Counted from the first letter of the stretch, positions 36,094-45,799 are shown. The stretch is 64,000 nucleotides of DNA from Gemmatimonadales bacterium (GCA_009838765.1 VXQX01000078.1:1-64000), one strand, 5' to 3'. Numbers and translations are program-made. The notes: generated from the sequence alone by a model not told the origin.

Positions 36094-37899
36094 ATGAAGG
36101 ACGGCGCGCCGGCCCGCATCCTGGTCCTCTCAAGCCGCCCGGACATTCTCCGGGCCGTCGCGGACGCCGCCGCCGAAATCGATCCGCCTCCCGAAGTGAG
36201 AGGGCTCTTCGGGCGTCCCCTGAACGTGCTTCCGACGGATCTCATCCTGGTCGATGTCGCCGAGCCGCGGGCGACGATGCCGTACCTGCACCGGCGCTTC
36301 GGCGCCGCGTCGGCGCTCGTGGCGCTCATCGACGGAGCATGGGTCGACCGTCTGGGCTCGGCGCTCGCAGGGGACTGGACCGACTACCTCTTCCATCCTC
36401 TGAACGCGGCCGAACTCGGGTTCGTGTGGAAGAAACACACCTCGCCCGCGGAGGCGCCCAATCTGAACCTGGATGTCGACGAGTCGGGCCGCATACGCGT
36501 CGTTTTCCCGTCGCACGTTCGCTACCAGCGCGCCGTAGTGGAGAGGGTCGTCGTGGCGTGCCGGCACCTCGCCGATCTGGATCGCGAGACGGCGTTCAGA
36601 CTCCGGGTCACGCTCGGCGAGGCCGTGGCCAACGCGATCCTCTACGGGAGTGGGGACCGTCCCGGCGCGGTCGTTCGAATTTCGGCGAAGGCGTACACGG
36701 CGGGCTTGCGCGTGAAGGTGTCGGACGAGGGGAGCGGCTTCAACCCCGAGGCCGTGCCGGACCCCGTCTCGGCGGAAGGCATCGGGCGGCCCCGGGGGCG
36801 CGGCCTCTTTCTGCTGAGGCAACTCGCCGACGGCGTGGCGTTCAACGAGACCGGCAACAGCGTCACGCTCTCGTTCCGGGGCGCGCCGGATCCGCTTGTG
36901 AGGATCGAACCTCTCCTGAGACGTTTCGCCGATGTCACGGGTCTCAGGTTTCGGCTCGACCGACTGTTCGAGGACGGCTCGCAGGTGCTGTTCGACAGCT
37001 GGGAGGACGGTGAGGACCCGGGCGGCCCGCCGGAGGTGCGGGAGACGTGGCCGCTGGGCGACGCGGGACGGCTGCGCCTTGTCCACGAGCCGGTGAGACG
37101 TGGCGATGCCGCCGCGGCGCTGCTCGCCGGCTGGATCGGGGCCGTCGCCGAGGGCGAACAGTCGCAGGAGCGGCTCCTCGCAAGACGGCTGCGCCGGGAG
37201 CGGGTGCTGGCCGAGCTGGAGATCGCCCGGGACCTGCAACTGAAACTCCTTCCGCCCCCCGAGGATTTCCGCGATCTCGGTCGGATCGCGGCCCGCTGCG
37301 ATCCGGCGCTCTCCCTGGGCGGCGACTTCTACTACCTCGTCCGGCTTGCCGACGGTTGTCTGGGGGTCATGCTCGGCGACGTGAGTTCGCATGGCCCCTC
37401 CGCCGCGCTCATCATGGCCCGCACGCTGAGCGCCGCGGTCCTGGCGACCGGCGTGGAGGCCGAACCGGCTGCCGTCCTCGACGCCATGCACGGGCAGCTC
37501 CGGGCGGCGCTCGACGCGACCGAGATGTACATGACGCTCTTCTACGGAGTCATCGACCCGGAGCGCGGGGAACTGCGCTACGCGAACGCGGGCCACCCGT
37601 ACGCGTATCTGCTCGGACCGGATGGGGTCCGCCGTCTGACCGCGCTCGATCCGCCGGTTGGCGTCGCCGCGGTCCGGTCATTCCGGCAGACACGGCTTCC
37701 GTCCGGGGGCGAAACGCTGTTGGCGTTCACCGATGGTCTAGCCGAACTGAGCGATCCCCTCGAAACGCCGGATTCCAGGGTGAGGAGGCGCATCGACCGC
37801 GGCGATCTCGATCCCGAGGTCCTCGTGGCGGCGCTCTTCGCGGACAGCGATGACGAGATGAGGCTGGACGACCGGACGGCCGTCGCGGCTTCGCTGTGA
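36094..37899 (+). CDS. fused receiver-like / RsbW-like kinase / PP2C phosphatase regulator
   Basis: A 601-residue multidomain protein. Residues 1-115 resemble a degenerate receiver (Asp54 in LILVDV). Residues 130-265 are a GHKL kinase of the RsbW/SpoIIAB type, with EAVAN (N box, 176-180), DEGSGF (G1, 211-216) and GRGLFLL (G2). A linker of about 90 residues may be sensory. Residues 355-385 are a coiled coil (ERVLAELEIARDLQLKLLPPP), and 390-600 form a SpoIIE-type PP2C domain with GGDFY (Asp411), GDVSSHG (Asp429), AFTDGL (Asp547) and LDDRT. It carries opposite activities, kinase and phosphatase, toward a STAS serine. It follows the STAS gene and overlaps rsmA as GTGA. Confidence 0.9.
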   Translation: MKDGAPARILVLSSRPDILRAVADAAAEIDPPPEVRGLFGRPLNVLPTDLILVDVAEPRATMPYLHRRFGAASALVALIDGAWVDRLGSALAGDWTDYLFHPLNAAELGFVWKKHTSPAEAPNLNLDVDESGRIRVVFPSHVRYQRAVVERVVVACRHLADLDRETAFRLRVTLGEAVANAILYGSGDRPGAVVRISAKAYTAGLRVKVSDEGSGFNPEAVPDPVSAEGIGRPRGRGLFLLRQLADGVAFNETGNSVTLSFRGAPDPLVRIEPLLRRFADVTGLRFRLDRLFEDGSQVLFDSWEDGEDPGGPPEVRETWPLGDAGRLRLVHEPVRRGDAAAALLAGWIGAVAEGEQSQERLLARRLRRERVLAELEIARDLQLKLLPPPEDFRDLGRIAARCDPALSLGGDFYYLVRLADGCLGVMLGDVSSHGPSAALIMARTLSAAVLATGVEAEPAAVLDAMHGQLRAALDATEMYMTLFYGVIDPERGELRYANAGHPYAYLLGPDGVRRLTALDPPVGVAAVRSFRQTRLPSGGETLLAFTDGLAELSDPLETPDSRVRRRIDRGDLDPEVLVAALFADSDDEMRLDDRTAVAASL

Positions 37900-38732
37900 C
37901 CTCCGGGAAGACCCGACGCCCCCGGCCGAAGCGCGCGCTCGGCCAGAACTTCCTGGTCGATCCGAACATCCAGCGCAAGATCGTGCGGGAACTGGATCCG
38001 CAGCCCGCGGACGCCGTGCTCGAGGTCGGGCCGGGGCACGGGGAACTCAGCCAGTACCTCGTCGGGCGTTGCCGTCGCCTCGTCCTCATCGAAAAGGATC
38101 GCGACCTCGCCGGCGAGCTCCGCGAGCGCTGGGGGGACCGTCGGGACGTGGATGTGGTGGAAGGCGACGCACTTCGCCTGGGACTCCCGGACTTCGTGGG
38201 GGGCGCCGCCGCGGTGCGCGTGGTGTCGAACGTCCCCTACAACATCACGTCGCCGCTCGTCTTCGCCTTTCTCGAGCTCGAGCCGGCCGCCATTCGCATC
38301 GTGCTCACGGTTCAGAGAGAAGTGGCGGAGCGGATCGTCGCGCCGCCGGGCATCAAGGCGTATGGCGCGCTCTCTGTCGGGGTGCAGGCGCTGGCGGATG
38401 CGTCGCTCGCCTTCCGCGTGAGCCGCCAGGCGTTCCGTCCCGTCCCCGCCGTCGATTCGGCGGTGGTCCGCCTGGAGCCGCGCCCGGACGCCGCCGACGT
38501 CGACCGTGCGGCGCTGAGGACGTTGACGCGCGCGTGCTTCAACCGCCGCCGCAAGCAGCTGCAGAAGACGCTGCGCACGGCTCCGGAGCTGAAGTTCGCC
38601 GGAGATGCGGGGGCGGTACTGATGCGACTTTCGATCGATCCCGCGGTGCGGCCGGAGACGCTGGATCCCCCCACCTTCGTGCGCCTGGCAGCGGCGCTTC
38701 AAGCCGGAAAGGGAGGGGGCGCGCCGCGTTGA
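37896..38732 (+). CDS. rsmA: 16S rRNA (A1518/A1519) dimethyltransferase
   Basis: A 278-residue KsgA. GQNFLVDPNIQRKIV at 16-30, motif I LEVGPGHGELSQYL, the catalytic NVPYNITSPL (about 111-120), and C-terminal NRRRKQLQKTL. It dimethylates two adenines in helix 45 late in 30S assembly. GTG 37896 overlaps the preceding stop. The rex promoter begins at its last four bases. Confidence 0.95.
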   Translation: MTSGKTRRPRPKRALGQNFLVDPNIQRKIVRELDPQPADAVLEVGPGHGELSQYLVGRCRRLVLIEKDRDLAGELRERWGDRRDVDVVEGDALRLGLPDFVGGAAAVRVVSNVPYNITSPLVFAFLELEPAAIRIVLTVQREVAERIVAPPGIKAYGALSVGVQALADASLAFRVSRQAFRPVPAVDSAVVRLEPRPDAADVDRAALRTLTRACFNRRRKQLQKTLRTAPELKFAGDAGAVLMRLSIDPAVRPETLDPPTFVRLAAALQAGKGGGAPR

Positions 38733-38757
38733 GTTGACGACGAACCGGCCCTATCTT
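38729..38757 (+). promoter_or_regulatory. rex promoter
   Basis: TTGAGT (38729-38734) and TATCTT (38752-38757) are separated by 17 bases. The -10 is preceded by GGCCC, exactly as at the eno promoter. A transcription start about seven bases downstream would fall inside the Rex operator. Confidence 0.65.
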
Positions 38758-38760
38758 GGT

Positions 38761-38778
38761 TTGTGAAACCTTTCACAA
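38761..38778. promoter_or_regulatory. Rex operator (perfect palindrome)
   Basis: TTGTGAA-ACCT-TTCACAA is a perfect 7+4+7 inverted repeat and matches the known Rex-box pattern TTGTGAAnnnnTTCACAA. It lies between the -10 element and the rex start codon, so bound Rex would block its own transcription; rising NADH would release it. Confidence 0.92.
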
Positions 38779-38786
38779 GGGCGGGC

Positions 38787-39434
38787 ATGAGCGGCAGAAT
38801 TTCCGATTCGACGGTTCGACGCCTCTCCCTGTATCTCCGCATGTTGCGCGACCTTGAGCGAGCCGGCGCGGAGTTCGTGTCCAGTTCTCAGCTTGCCGGA
38901 CCCTCGGGTGCCACCTCCGCCCAGGTCCGGAAGGACCTGAGCCACTTCGGCTCGTTCGGGAAACGCGGGCGTGGATACTCGGTCCAGGGGCTGGTGCGGG
39001 CGCTGGAGGAGATCCTCGGGCTCTCGCGCAGTTGGAGGATCGCGCTGGTGGGCGTCGGCAAGATCGGGTCCGCGCTGCTCGGGTATGGCGGATTGGCTGC
39101 GCGCGGATTCGATGTCGTCGCGGCCTTTGACGTTGACGAGGCAAAGATCGGGACCACGGCCTACGGACTCAGGATTCGTCCCATGACGGACCTCGGGCCG
39201 GTCATCGCGGAGTGCGGAGCGGAGATCGGAGTGGTCGCGACCCCGACGGAAGTGGCCGCCGAGATCGCCGCGGAACTCGAGCGCGCGGGCGTAGGCGCGA
39301 TCCTCAACTTTGCGCCGACCGAGCTCTCCGACGTGAACGGCGTACCGATTCGGACGGTGGACATCGTGCTCGAACTTGAAGGCTTGAGCTACTTGATGTC
39401 CGAGGCGAGCCGGCGAACCGGGAGCGATACGTGA
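38787..39434 (+). CDS. rex: redox-sensing transcriptional repressor Rex
   Basis: A 215-residue NADH/NAD-responsive repressor. The N-terminal winged helix (about 7-80) ends with the conserved FGxxGxGY (57-64). The Rossmann domain has GVGKIG at 89-94 and continues with AAFDVDEAKIG, and the C-terminal swapping helix follows. ATG 38787 is chosen: an in-frame GTG at 38763 lies inside the operator and would add eight atypical residues. GTGA overlap links it to the exonuclease gene, so Rex probably represses the following genes too. Confidence 0.96.
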   Translation: MSGRISDSTVRRLSLYLRMLRDLERAGAEFVSSSQLAGPSGATSAQVRKDLSHFGSFGKRGRGYSVQGLVRALEEILGLSRSWRIALVGVGKIGSALLGYGGLAARGFDVVAAFDVDEAKIGTTAYGLRIRPMTDLGPVIAECGAEIGVVATPTEVAAEIAAELERAGVGAILNFAPTELSDVNGVPIRTVDIVLELEGLSYLMSEASRRTGSDT

Positions 39435-40333
39435 CGGGCGTGCACTTCGCGCCCGACGGAGTGCTGGTGCGCGAGGCGGTGCGCCGGCTCGGGGGCCGTC
39501 CGCGCTCGTCCGTGGAACTCGCGGCCGAGGTGCTCGGAATGCCCGGATGTCCACCGGCCATGGCCCGCCGGCTCGTCGCGCAGCTGCTCGACGGGATACC
39601 CGGGGTGGCTCGTGACGGGGAGGACGGCGATGCCTGGCGCCTGGCCGGGGGAGGGGGGCGGACCGCGAAGCGGGCTGCCCGGGGGCTGCGCGACCTCCGA
39701 TACGCCGTCGTGGACGTCGAGACGAGCGGCGGCGTGGCGGGGGGGAACGGTCGGATCGTCGAAATCGCGATCGTGGATGTGGACCGTGGCGCCATCGGGG
39801 GATGCTATTCGACTCTCGTGGATGCCGGCGCGGCGATTCCGCCATGGATCACGCGCCTCACCGGCATCCGTACGGAAATGACGCACGGCGCGCCGAGTTT
39901 CTCGCAGATCTGCGACCAGGTGCGCGGGCGCCTCCGCGGCCGGGTTTTCGTCGCGCATAACGCGGCGTACGATTGGGGTTTCGTGCGCGCCGAGATGCGG
40001 CGGGCGGGGGCCGGCGTCCCGCGCGGGCCTCGCCTGTGTACGGTCCACATGGCGCGCCGACTGCTTCCGGGGCTCGAGCGTCGAGGCCTGGATTCGGTCG
40101 CTGACTACTACGGGATCGAGATTCGCGAACGTCACCGCGCGCGGGGCGACGCGGTCGCGACGGCCCGTATCCTCGTCCGGATGCTCGCGGACGCGGAGCG
40201 GCGGGGCTGGACGACGTGGCCCGCGCTCCGGGAGGCTCTCGGGCCGATTCCGACCCACGGGCGCGGCAGGCGGCGGGGCCGGCGATCCGGGCGGCAGGGA
40301 CACGTGAACGACGGCATGAGCGATGCGACATGA
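39431..40333 (+). CDS. DnaQ-like DEDDh 3'-5' exonuclease
   Basis: A 300-residue protein. Residues 1-80 form an extra N-terminal region, possibly a winged helix. The exonuclease domain has VDVETSG (Asp94, Glu96), HNAAYDWGFV (Exo II) and HRARGDAVATA (Exo III His and Asp), all catalytic residues present. It resembles PolC/DinG-type or epsilon-like exonucleases, but no polymerase is adjacent. The C-terminus is an Arg/Gly-rich basic tail, and the final MSDAT lies in a tandem repeat that runs into the thiolase start. GTG start overlaps rex. Confidence 0.88.
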   Translation: MTGVHFAPDGVLVREAVRRLGGRPRSSVELAAEVLGMPGCPPAMARRLVAQLLDGIPGVARDGEDGDAWRLAGGGGRTAKRAARGLRDLRYAVVDVETSGGVAGGNGRIVEIAIVDVDRGAIGGCYSTLVDAGAAIPPWITRLTGIRTEMTHGAPSFSQICDQVRGRLRGRVFVAHNAAYDWGFVRAEMRRAGAGVPRGPRLCTVHMARRLLPGLERRGLDSVADYYGIEIRERHRARGDAVATARILVRMLADAERRGWTTWPALREALGPIPTHGRGRRRGRRSGRQGHVNDGMSDAT

Positions 40334-40357
40334 GCGATGCAATATGAGCGATAGCGA
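40316..40357 (+). repeat. 14-bp repeat, three copies, each with an ATG in a different frame
   Basis: ATGAGCGAT begins at 40316, 40330 and 40344, a 14-base period (third copy diverges after nine bases). The first copy is in the exonuclease frame, the second opens a five-codon frame ending TGA, and the third is the thiolase start. Confidence 0.85.
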
Positions 40358-41555
40358 AAGAAGCCCGGTCATCGTTTCCGCGGCGCGGCTCCCCACGGGC
40401 CGCTTCATGGGCGGACTCTCCTCCCTCGAGGCCCCGGACCTCGGCGGTCTCGCGATCTCGGCGGCGGTCGACCGCGCCGGGGTCGACCCGGGCGAGATCG
40501 ACGACGTGATCATGGGGAACGTCGTGCAGGCAGGGGTCGGACAGGCGCCGGCTCGTCAGGCGGCGATCCGCGGCGGAGTGCCCGTGACGGTCCCGGCCGT
40601 GACCGTGAACAAGGTCTGCGGCTCCGGCCTGAAGGCCGTAATGCTGGCGGCGCAGGCGATAAAGGCCGGGGACGCCCGGGTCGTGGTCGCCGGCGGGATG
40701 GAGTCGATGTCCAATGCCCCCTATCTCCTCCGTGGACACCGGGAGGGCGTGAAGTTCGGGGACCGTTCGCTCGTCGACGGTCTCATACACGACGGCCTGT
40801 GGTGCGCCTTCGGCACCTGCCACATGGGCGGCCACGCCGAGTACACCGCCCACAAGGCGGGCGTGAGTCGCGAGGACCAGGACGCCTACGCGCTCGCCAG
40901 CCACGAGAAGGCGATCCGTGCGATCGATGCCGGGGAGTTCGCCGAGGAAGTCGTCCCTGTCCACATCGAGAACCGCAGGGGAACCGCGACGATCGAAGCG
41001 GATGAGCCGCCGCGGCGCGGCACGTCGCTCGAGGCCCTCGCAAGGCTGAGACCCGCCTTCGCCGGAGATGCGCCCCCGGAGGTGACCGAACTCAGCGTCA
41101 CGGCCGGAAACGCGCCCGGACTCAACGATGGGGGCGCGGCCACGGTCGTCGCGTCCGAGGCGTACGCCACCGCGCACGGCCTCCCGATCCTGGGGCGGAT
41201 CCGGGCCTATTCCGTCGGGGCGACCGCGCCCCGGGACCTCTTCTTCGCGCCCGTCGCCGCGGTGCGGAAGCTCATGACGCTCGATGGGACGGTCGTCGCC
41301 GACTACGGGCTCGTGGAGATGAACGAGGCGTTCGCCGTCCAGTGTCTCGCGGACGCCCGCCAACTCGGACTGGACCTCGATCGTGTCAACGTCCGCGGCG
41401 GCGCGATCGCCCTCGGCCACCCGATCGGGGCCTCGGGCGCGAAGATCCTCACGACGCTCCTCCATGCCATGCGGGACCGCGATGTCGAGAGGGGGATGGC
41501 CACCCTCTGCCTCGGCGGCGGGAACGCGGTCGCACTGAGCGTGGAGCGCCGGTGA
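40344..41555 (+). CDS. thiolase (acetyl-CoA C-acetyltransferase)
   Basis: A 403-residue type II thiolase condensing or cleaving acyl-CoAs. The nucleophilic cysteine is in [12 protein letters not shown] (about Cys92); [10 protein letters not shown] supplies the histidine, and the C-terminal CLGGGNA supplies the second cysteine. EMNEAFAVQ is typical. ATG 40344 gives the normal N-terminus; an in-frame ATG at 40323 would only add repeat-derived residues. It heads a run of thiolase, CPBP protease, hydroxyacyl-CoA dehydrogenase and acyl-CoA dehydrogenase genes. Confidence 0.94.
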   Translation: MSDSERSPVIVSAARLPTGRFMGGLSSLEAPDLGGLAISAAVDRAGVDPGEIDDVIMGNVVQAGVGQAPARQAAIRGGVPVTVPAVTVNKVCGSGLKAVMLAAQAIKAGDARVVVAGGMESMSNAPYLLRGHREGVKFGDRSLVDGLIHDGLWCAFGTCHMGGHAEYTAHKAGVSREDQDAYALASHEKAIRAIDAGEFAEEVVPVHIENRRGTATIEADEPPRRGTSLEALARLRPAFAGDAPPEVTELSVTAGNAPGLNDGGAATVVASEAYATAHGLPILGRIRAYSVGATAPRDLFFAPVAAVRKLMTLDGTVVADYGLVEMNEAFAVQCLADARQLGLDLDRVNVRGGAIALGHPIGASGAKILTTLLHAMRDRDVERGMATLCLGGGNAVALSVERR

Positions 41556-42454
41556 ACGCCAAGCCTGAAGGCTGGGCCTGGGCCGGGAGGCTGACGGCAT
41601 TCGCCGGTCTCTTCATCGCCCTCGGACTCGTGCTCGGGTTCGCGGTCGCCGTCATCGCCGGTCTTCCGGGCGCCGAGGCGACGGAGGTCATCGACTGGCG
41701 GAACGTCGCGCCCGTACTGCTCGCGGCGTGCGCGGCCACCTGGCTGCTGGCCGTCGGGATCGACAGGCGCCCGCTGTCCGCGCTCGGATTGAGAGGCGGA
41801 TCTCCCGGTCTCGGGGAACTCGGCTCCGGCGTGCTGGCGGGTCTAGCGATCGTTGGCGCCGCCATCCTCGCCCTGGCCGTGCCGGGCTGGGTTTCGTGGT
41901 CCGCGTCTGCTGCATCTGTCCTCACGGGAGTGAAGGTTTCGGCCCTGCTGCTGGCGGCGGCGTTCACGGAGGAACTCCTCTTTCGAGGGTATCCCTTCCG
42001 CGTCCTTCACCTCCGATTCGGGCCCGTTCCCGCCGTCGTCGCGACATCGGTGGCGTTCGGTCTCATGCACGGCGCCAACCCGGGGGTGACGCCGCTGGCG
42101 CTGGTCAACCTGACTCTGGCCGGTGTGTTGCTCGGCGTGGCGTACTGGCGTTCCGGCAGCCTGTGGTTCGTCACGGGCCTCCACTTCGGCTGGAACTGGG
42201 TGATGGCGGCGAGCGGCCTGCCCGTGAGCGGGCTCGAGGTGTCGATCTCCGGTCTCGAAGCCGCCGTCACGGGCCCGATGCTGTGGACAGGTGGTGCCTT
42301 CGGGCCCGAGGGTGCGCTGAGCATCACGTTCGTGACCGCGGTGGGAACCGTCTGGCTGTGGCGGGTGGCGGGGTCCCGAAGCCGCGCCGGTTCCCGGTTG
42401 TCGACGACAGCGGGAAGCCCCGGCGCCGATGGGAGCCTCGATGCGCGCGGGTGA
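41552..42454 (+). CDS. CPBP family intramembrane metalloprotease
   Basis: A 300-residue membrane protein with about seven to eight hydrophobic segments. It has the ABI/CPBP motifs [13 protein letters not shown] (EExxxR), FGLMHGAN and HFGWNW, the glutamate and histidines expected at the intramembrane zinc site. The family includes CAAX-type proteases, bacteriocin self-immunity proteins and membrane-protein processing enzymes; the substrate here is unknown. GTG 41552 overlaps the thiolase stop, and its end overlaps the dehydrogenase gene by 14 bases. Confidence 0.9.
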   Translation: MNAKPEGWAWAGRLTAFAGLFIALGLVLGFAVAVIAGLPGAEATEVIDWRNVAPVLLAACAATWLLAVGIDRRPLSALGLRGGSPGLGELGSGVLAGLAIVGAAILALAVPGWVSWSASAASVLTGVKVSALLLAAAFTEELLFRGYPFRVLHLRFGPVPAVVATSVAFGLMHGANPGVTPLALVNLTLAGVLLGVAYWRSGSLWFVTGLHFGWNWVMAASGLPVSGLEVSISGLEAAVTGPMLWTGGAFGPEGALSITFVTAVGTVWLWRVAGSRSRAGSRLSTTAGSPGADGSLDARG

Positions 42455-43307
42455 GGTGTCGCGGGTCGGCGTCGTGGGTGCGGGTACGATGGGAAGCGGC
42501 ATCGCCCACGTCTTCGCCCTCGTCGGTATCGATATCCGCCTCGTGGACGTGGACCCGGAAGCGCTGGCCCGCGCGCGCGCCTCCATCGAGGGAAACCTCG
42601 CGCGCCAGGCCCTCCGGGACCGGATCTCCGCCGAAGAGGCCGCGATGGCGCTCGAGCGGATCGCGACGGAGCGCTCGCTGGCGGCGCTCGCGGACACGGA
42701 GGTCGTCGTCGAGGCCGCGAGCGAGGAACCGGCGCTCAAGTTCCGGCTGTTCGAGGAGTTGTCCGCCGTTGTGGGTCCGGAAACGCTGCTGGCGTCGAAC
42801 ACGAGTTCGATTTCGATCACCCGCATCGCCGCGCACGCCGCGGACCCGGGGCGAGTGATCGGGATGCACTTCATGAACCCGGTGCCCGTCATGCGCCTCG
42901 TCGAGGTCATCCGGGGGCTCGAGACCTCCGACGATGCGGCCGACCTCACGCTCAGCCTCTGCGCGCGGCTTTCGAAGACGGCGGTCCTGGCGAACGACTA
43001 TCCCGGCTTCGTTGCCAACCGGATCCTGATGCCGATGATCAATGAAGCCGTGTATTGCCTCATGGAGGGCGTGGCCGAGGCCGAGGCGGTGGACACCGTG
43101 ATGAAGCTCGGCATGAACCATCCCATGGGCCCGCTGGCGCTCGCCGACCTCATCGGATTGGACACGTGCCTCGCGATCATGCGCGTCCTGCACGCCGAAA
43201 TCGGCGACTCCAAGTATCGTCCCTGCCCACTGCTCGCGAAGTACGTCGCGGCCGGCAGGCTCGGCCGGAAGACGGGTCGCGGCTTCTACGACTACTCCGC
43301 GGCATGA
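42441..43307 (+). CDS. hbd: 3-hydroxybutyryl-CoA dehydrogenase
   Basis: A 288-residue NAD(P)-dependent 3-hydroxyacyl-CoA dehydrogenase, short Hbd form without a hydratase domain. The Rossmann motif [16 protein letters not shown] is at the N-terminus; [23 protein letters not shown] (catalytic His) and [19 protein letters not shown] are typical. ATG 42441 has GGGAG five bases upstream; ATG 42429 is an in-frame alternative. It acts between thiolase and a hydratase, which is not in the window. Confidence 0.94.
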   Translation: MRAGEVSRVGVVGAGTMGSGIAHVFALVGIDIRLVDVDPEALARARASIEGNLARQALRDRISAEEAAMALERIATERSLAALADTEVVVEAASEEPALKFRLFEELSAVVGPETLLASNTSSISITRIAAHAADPGRVIGMHFMNPVPVMRLVEVIRGLETSDDAADLTLSLCARLSKTAVLANDYPGFVANRILMPMINEAVYCLMEGVAEAEAVDTVMKLGMNHPMGPLALADLIGLDTCLAIMRVLHAEIGDSKYRPCPLLAKYVAAGRLGRKTGRGFYDYSAA

Positions 43308-44497
43308 TGACCGGCCGCCGCCCCTGGTCTGCCCTCGAACTCTCGTCCGAGGCGGAGCAGATTCTCACGCTCGCCCGCCAGTTCGCCGAAGAGCGGCTGC
43401 AGCCCACGGCGGAAGCCCGGGACGCGAACGAGGACCGCTTCGATGCCGACATCCACCGGGAACTGGGCGAACTCGGCTTCCTCGCCATGCGGGTGCCGGA
43501 ACGGTACGACGGCCTCGGGCTCGACCTCGTCACGTACCTCTACGTGCTGGAGGAACTCGCGTGGGGAGATGCGGGGGTCGCGGTCTCCGTCAGCATCCAC
43601 AACTCGCTCGCCGCCGCGATCCTGCTTCGCCACGGAAGCGAAGCACAACGCGACGAATGGCTTCCCCGGATGGCCAGCGGTGATGTGCTCGGCGCCTTTT
43701 CGCTCTCGGAGGCCGGCGCCGGCACCGACGCCGCGGCGCTTCGCACCCAGGCCACGCCCTCGGAAGGCGGCTGGATCCTCAACGGCGAGAAGATGTGGGT
43801 GACGAACGGCGCCTCCGCGGATGTGGTGCTGACCTTCGCCAGGACGGACACGGCCGAGGACCGGCGTGGATCGCGCGGCATCAGCGCCTTCCTCCTGCCG
43901 CGGGGGATGGACGGCCTGTCGGTCGGCAGGAAAGAGAGAAAGATGGGGCAGCGGGGTTCGGAGACGGTCGCCTTGTCTCTGAAGGATGTGTTCTTGCCGC
44001 AGGAGTTCATGGTAGGCGAGGCCAACCGGGGCTTCAGCTATGCGCTGGAAGGCCTCGAGGCGGGTCGGCTCGGGATCGCAGCCCAGGCCCTCGGCATCGC
44101 TTCGGCCGCGGTGGACGCGGCGTTCGAATACGCGGATGCGCGGCGCCAGTTCGGCCGCCCTCTGCGGAAGTTTCAGGGGCTGGAATTCAAGCTCGGCGAC
44201 ATGGTGACGCGGCTCGAGGCTGCCCGGGGGCTGCTCGAACGTGCGGCCGCGGCGCACACCATGGGAGACCCGCGCGCCCGCCGCCTCTCCAGCGTGGCCA
44301 AGTTGTTTGCGAGCGAGACGGCGATGACGAACGCCCGCGAGGCCGTCCAGGTGTTCGGGGGTTACGGATACTCGCGGGAATACCCCGTGGAACGCCTGTT
44401 CCGGGACGCGAAGGTCACTGAGATCTACGAGGGAGCCAACGAAATGCACCGTAGCCTGATCGCGCGACAACTCTACAGAGAGAGGGGATACGTGTGA
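43304..44497 (+). CDS. acyl-CoA dehydrogenase
   Basis: A 397-residue FAD flavoenzyme. [15 protein letters not shown] and [12 protein letters not shown] mark the central domain; the C-terminal [18 protein letters not shown] region and the catalytic glutamate in [10 protein letters not shown] are present. It is most like short/medium-chain or butyryl-CoA dehydrogenases, consistent with the Hbd and thiolase genes. ATGATG junction: the first ATG overlaps the hbd stop. GTGA overlap couples it to glyA. Confidence 0.94.
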   Translation: MMTGRRPWSALELSSEAEQILTLARQFAEERLQPTAEARDANEDRFDADIHRELGELGFLAMRVPERYDGLGLDLVTYLYVLEELAWGDAGVAVSVSIHNSLAAAILLRHGSEAQRDEWLPRMASGDVLGAFSLSEAGAGTDAAALRTQATPSEGGWILNGEKMWVTNGASADVVLTFARTDTAEDRRGSRGISAFLLPRGMDGLSVGRKERKMGQRGSETVALSLKDVFLPQEFMVGEANRGFSYALEGLEAGRLGIAAQALGIASAAVDAAFEYADARRQFGRPLRKFQGLEFKLGDMVTRLEAARGLLERAAAAHTMGDPRARRLSSVAKLFASETAMTNAREAVQVFGGYGYSREYPVERLFRDAKVTEIYEGANEMHRSLIARQLYRERGYV

Positions 44498-45798
44498 GTG
44501 CGACGGCGGAACGTACAGCTATTGGCGCCCTGGACTCGCGCCCGCTCCGCGAGGTCGATCCCGCGGTCGCGGCCTCGATCGACCGGGAGCTCGAGAGACA
44601 GCGTATGGGCCTGGAGCTGATCGCGAGCGAGAACTTCGTTTCCCGGGGGGTCCTCGAGGCGACGGGCTGCGTGATGACGAACAAGTATGCGGAGGGCTAT
44701 CCCGGACGCCGCTACTACGGCGGCTGCGAGTTCGTGGACGAGGTCGAGAACCTGGCCCGCGAACGCGCGCGCCGACTGTTCGGGGCGGACCACAGCAACG
44801 TCCAGGCGCACAGCGGCTCCGGTGCGAACATGACCGCGCTCCAGGCCCTCACCGAACCCGGAGCGACGCTCCTCGGGATGGATCTCTCGCACGGGGGACA
44901 CCTGACGCACGGTTCGCCGGTCAACTTCTCGGGGCTCTGGTACCGGGTCGTCCCTTATGGCGTGCGATCTTCCGACCGGACCATCGATTACGACGCCCTC
45001 CGGGCTACGGCGCTGGAGGTGCGCCCCGCCGTCATCATCGCGGGCGCCAGCGCCTATCCGCGGCGGATCGATTTCGAGCGTTTCGCGGAGATCGCCGAGG
45101 AATGCGGCGCCCGCGTTCTCGTGGACATGGCGCACATCGCGGGCCTCGTGGCGACCGGGCACCACCCATCGCCGGTGCCGCACGCTGATGTGGTGACGAC
45201 GACGACGCACAAGACGCTGCGCGGGCCGCGGGGAGGGCTGACCCTGTGCCGCGAGGAGCACGCGAAGGCGGTCGACAAGTCCGTGTTCCCGGGACTCCAG
45301 GGCGGTCCCCTGATGCACGTGATCGCCGCAAAGGCGGTCGCGCTCGGGGAGGCGTTGCGTCCCGAGTTCGGCGAGTACTCGGATCTCGTCGTGCGAAACG
45401 CCCGCGCCCTTGGACGGCGGCTCGTCGAACATGGCTACGACCTCGTGGCCGGCGGGACGGATACCCACCTCCTCCTCGTGGATCTCCGGACGACGGAGCT
45501 CACAGGCAAGGATGCGGAGGCGCTCCTCGGTCGGGCGGGCATCACCGTCAACAAGAACACCGTGCCGTTCGAGACCCGTTCGCCCTTTGTGGCGTCCGGC
45601 ATAAGGATCGGGACGGCGGCGGTGTCGACCCGCTCCATGGGCGAGAGCGAGATGGAGAGAATCGCCGATCTCATGGACCGCGCCCTGCGCTCGGAAGGCG
45701 ATGATTCGACGCTTTCGGCGGTCGACGCCGAAGTACGGACGCTGTGCGAGGATTTTCCGCTCTACCCGGAGAATGACGGCGTTCACGGGGGGGCGTAG
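44494..45798 (+). CDS. glyA: serine hydroxymethyltransferase
   Basis: A 434-residue PLP enzyme interconverting serine and glycine with tetrahydrofolate. LIASENFVS near 42-50, [32 protein letters not shown], the PLP lysine in [14 protein letters not shown], and the C-terminal [13 protein letters not shown] 44494 overlaps the preceding stop and follows GAGAGGGG. Its metabolic link to the acyl-CoA genes is not obvious; it is simply the last gene of that run. Confidence 0.96.
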   Translation: MSATAERTAIGALDSRPLREVDPAVAASIDRELERQRMGLELIASENFVSRGVLEATGCVMTNKYAEGYPGRRYYGGCEFVDEVENLARERARRLFGADHSNVQAHSGSGANMTALQALTEPGATLLGMDLSHGGHLTHGSPVNFSGLWYRVVPYGVRSSDRTIDYDALRATALEVRPAVIIAGASAYPRRIDFERFAEIAEECGARVLVDMAHIAGLVATGHHPSPVPHADVVTTTTHKTLRGPRGGLTLCREEHAKAVDKSVFPGLQGGPLMHVIAAKAVALGEALRPEFGEYSDLVVRNARALGRRLVEHGYDLVAGGTDTHLLLVDLRTTELTGKDAEALLGRAGITVNKNTVPFETRSPFVASGIRIGTAAVSTRSMGESEMERIADLMDRALRSEGDDSTLSAVDAEVRTLCEDFPLYPENDGVHGGA

Positions 45799-45799
45799 C

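Noticed and set aside
38763-38786. GTG start for rex inside the operator
   Set aside because: It would place the start codon in the Rex box and add eight residues absent from the family; ATG 38787 fits better.
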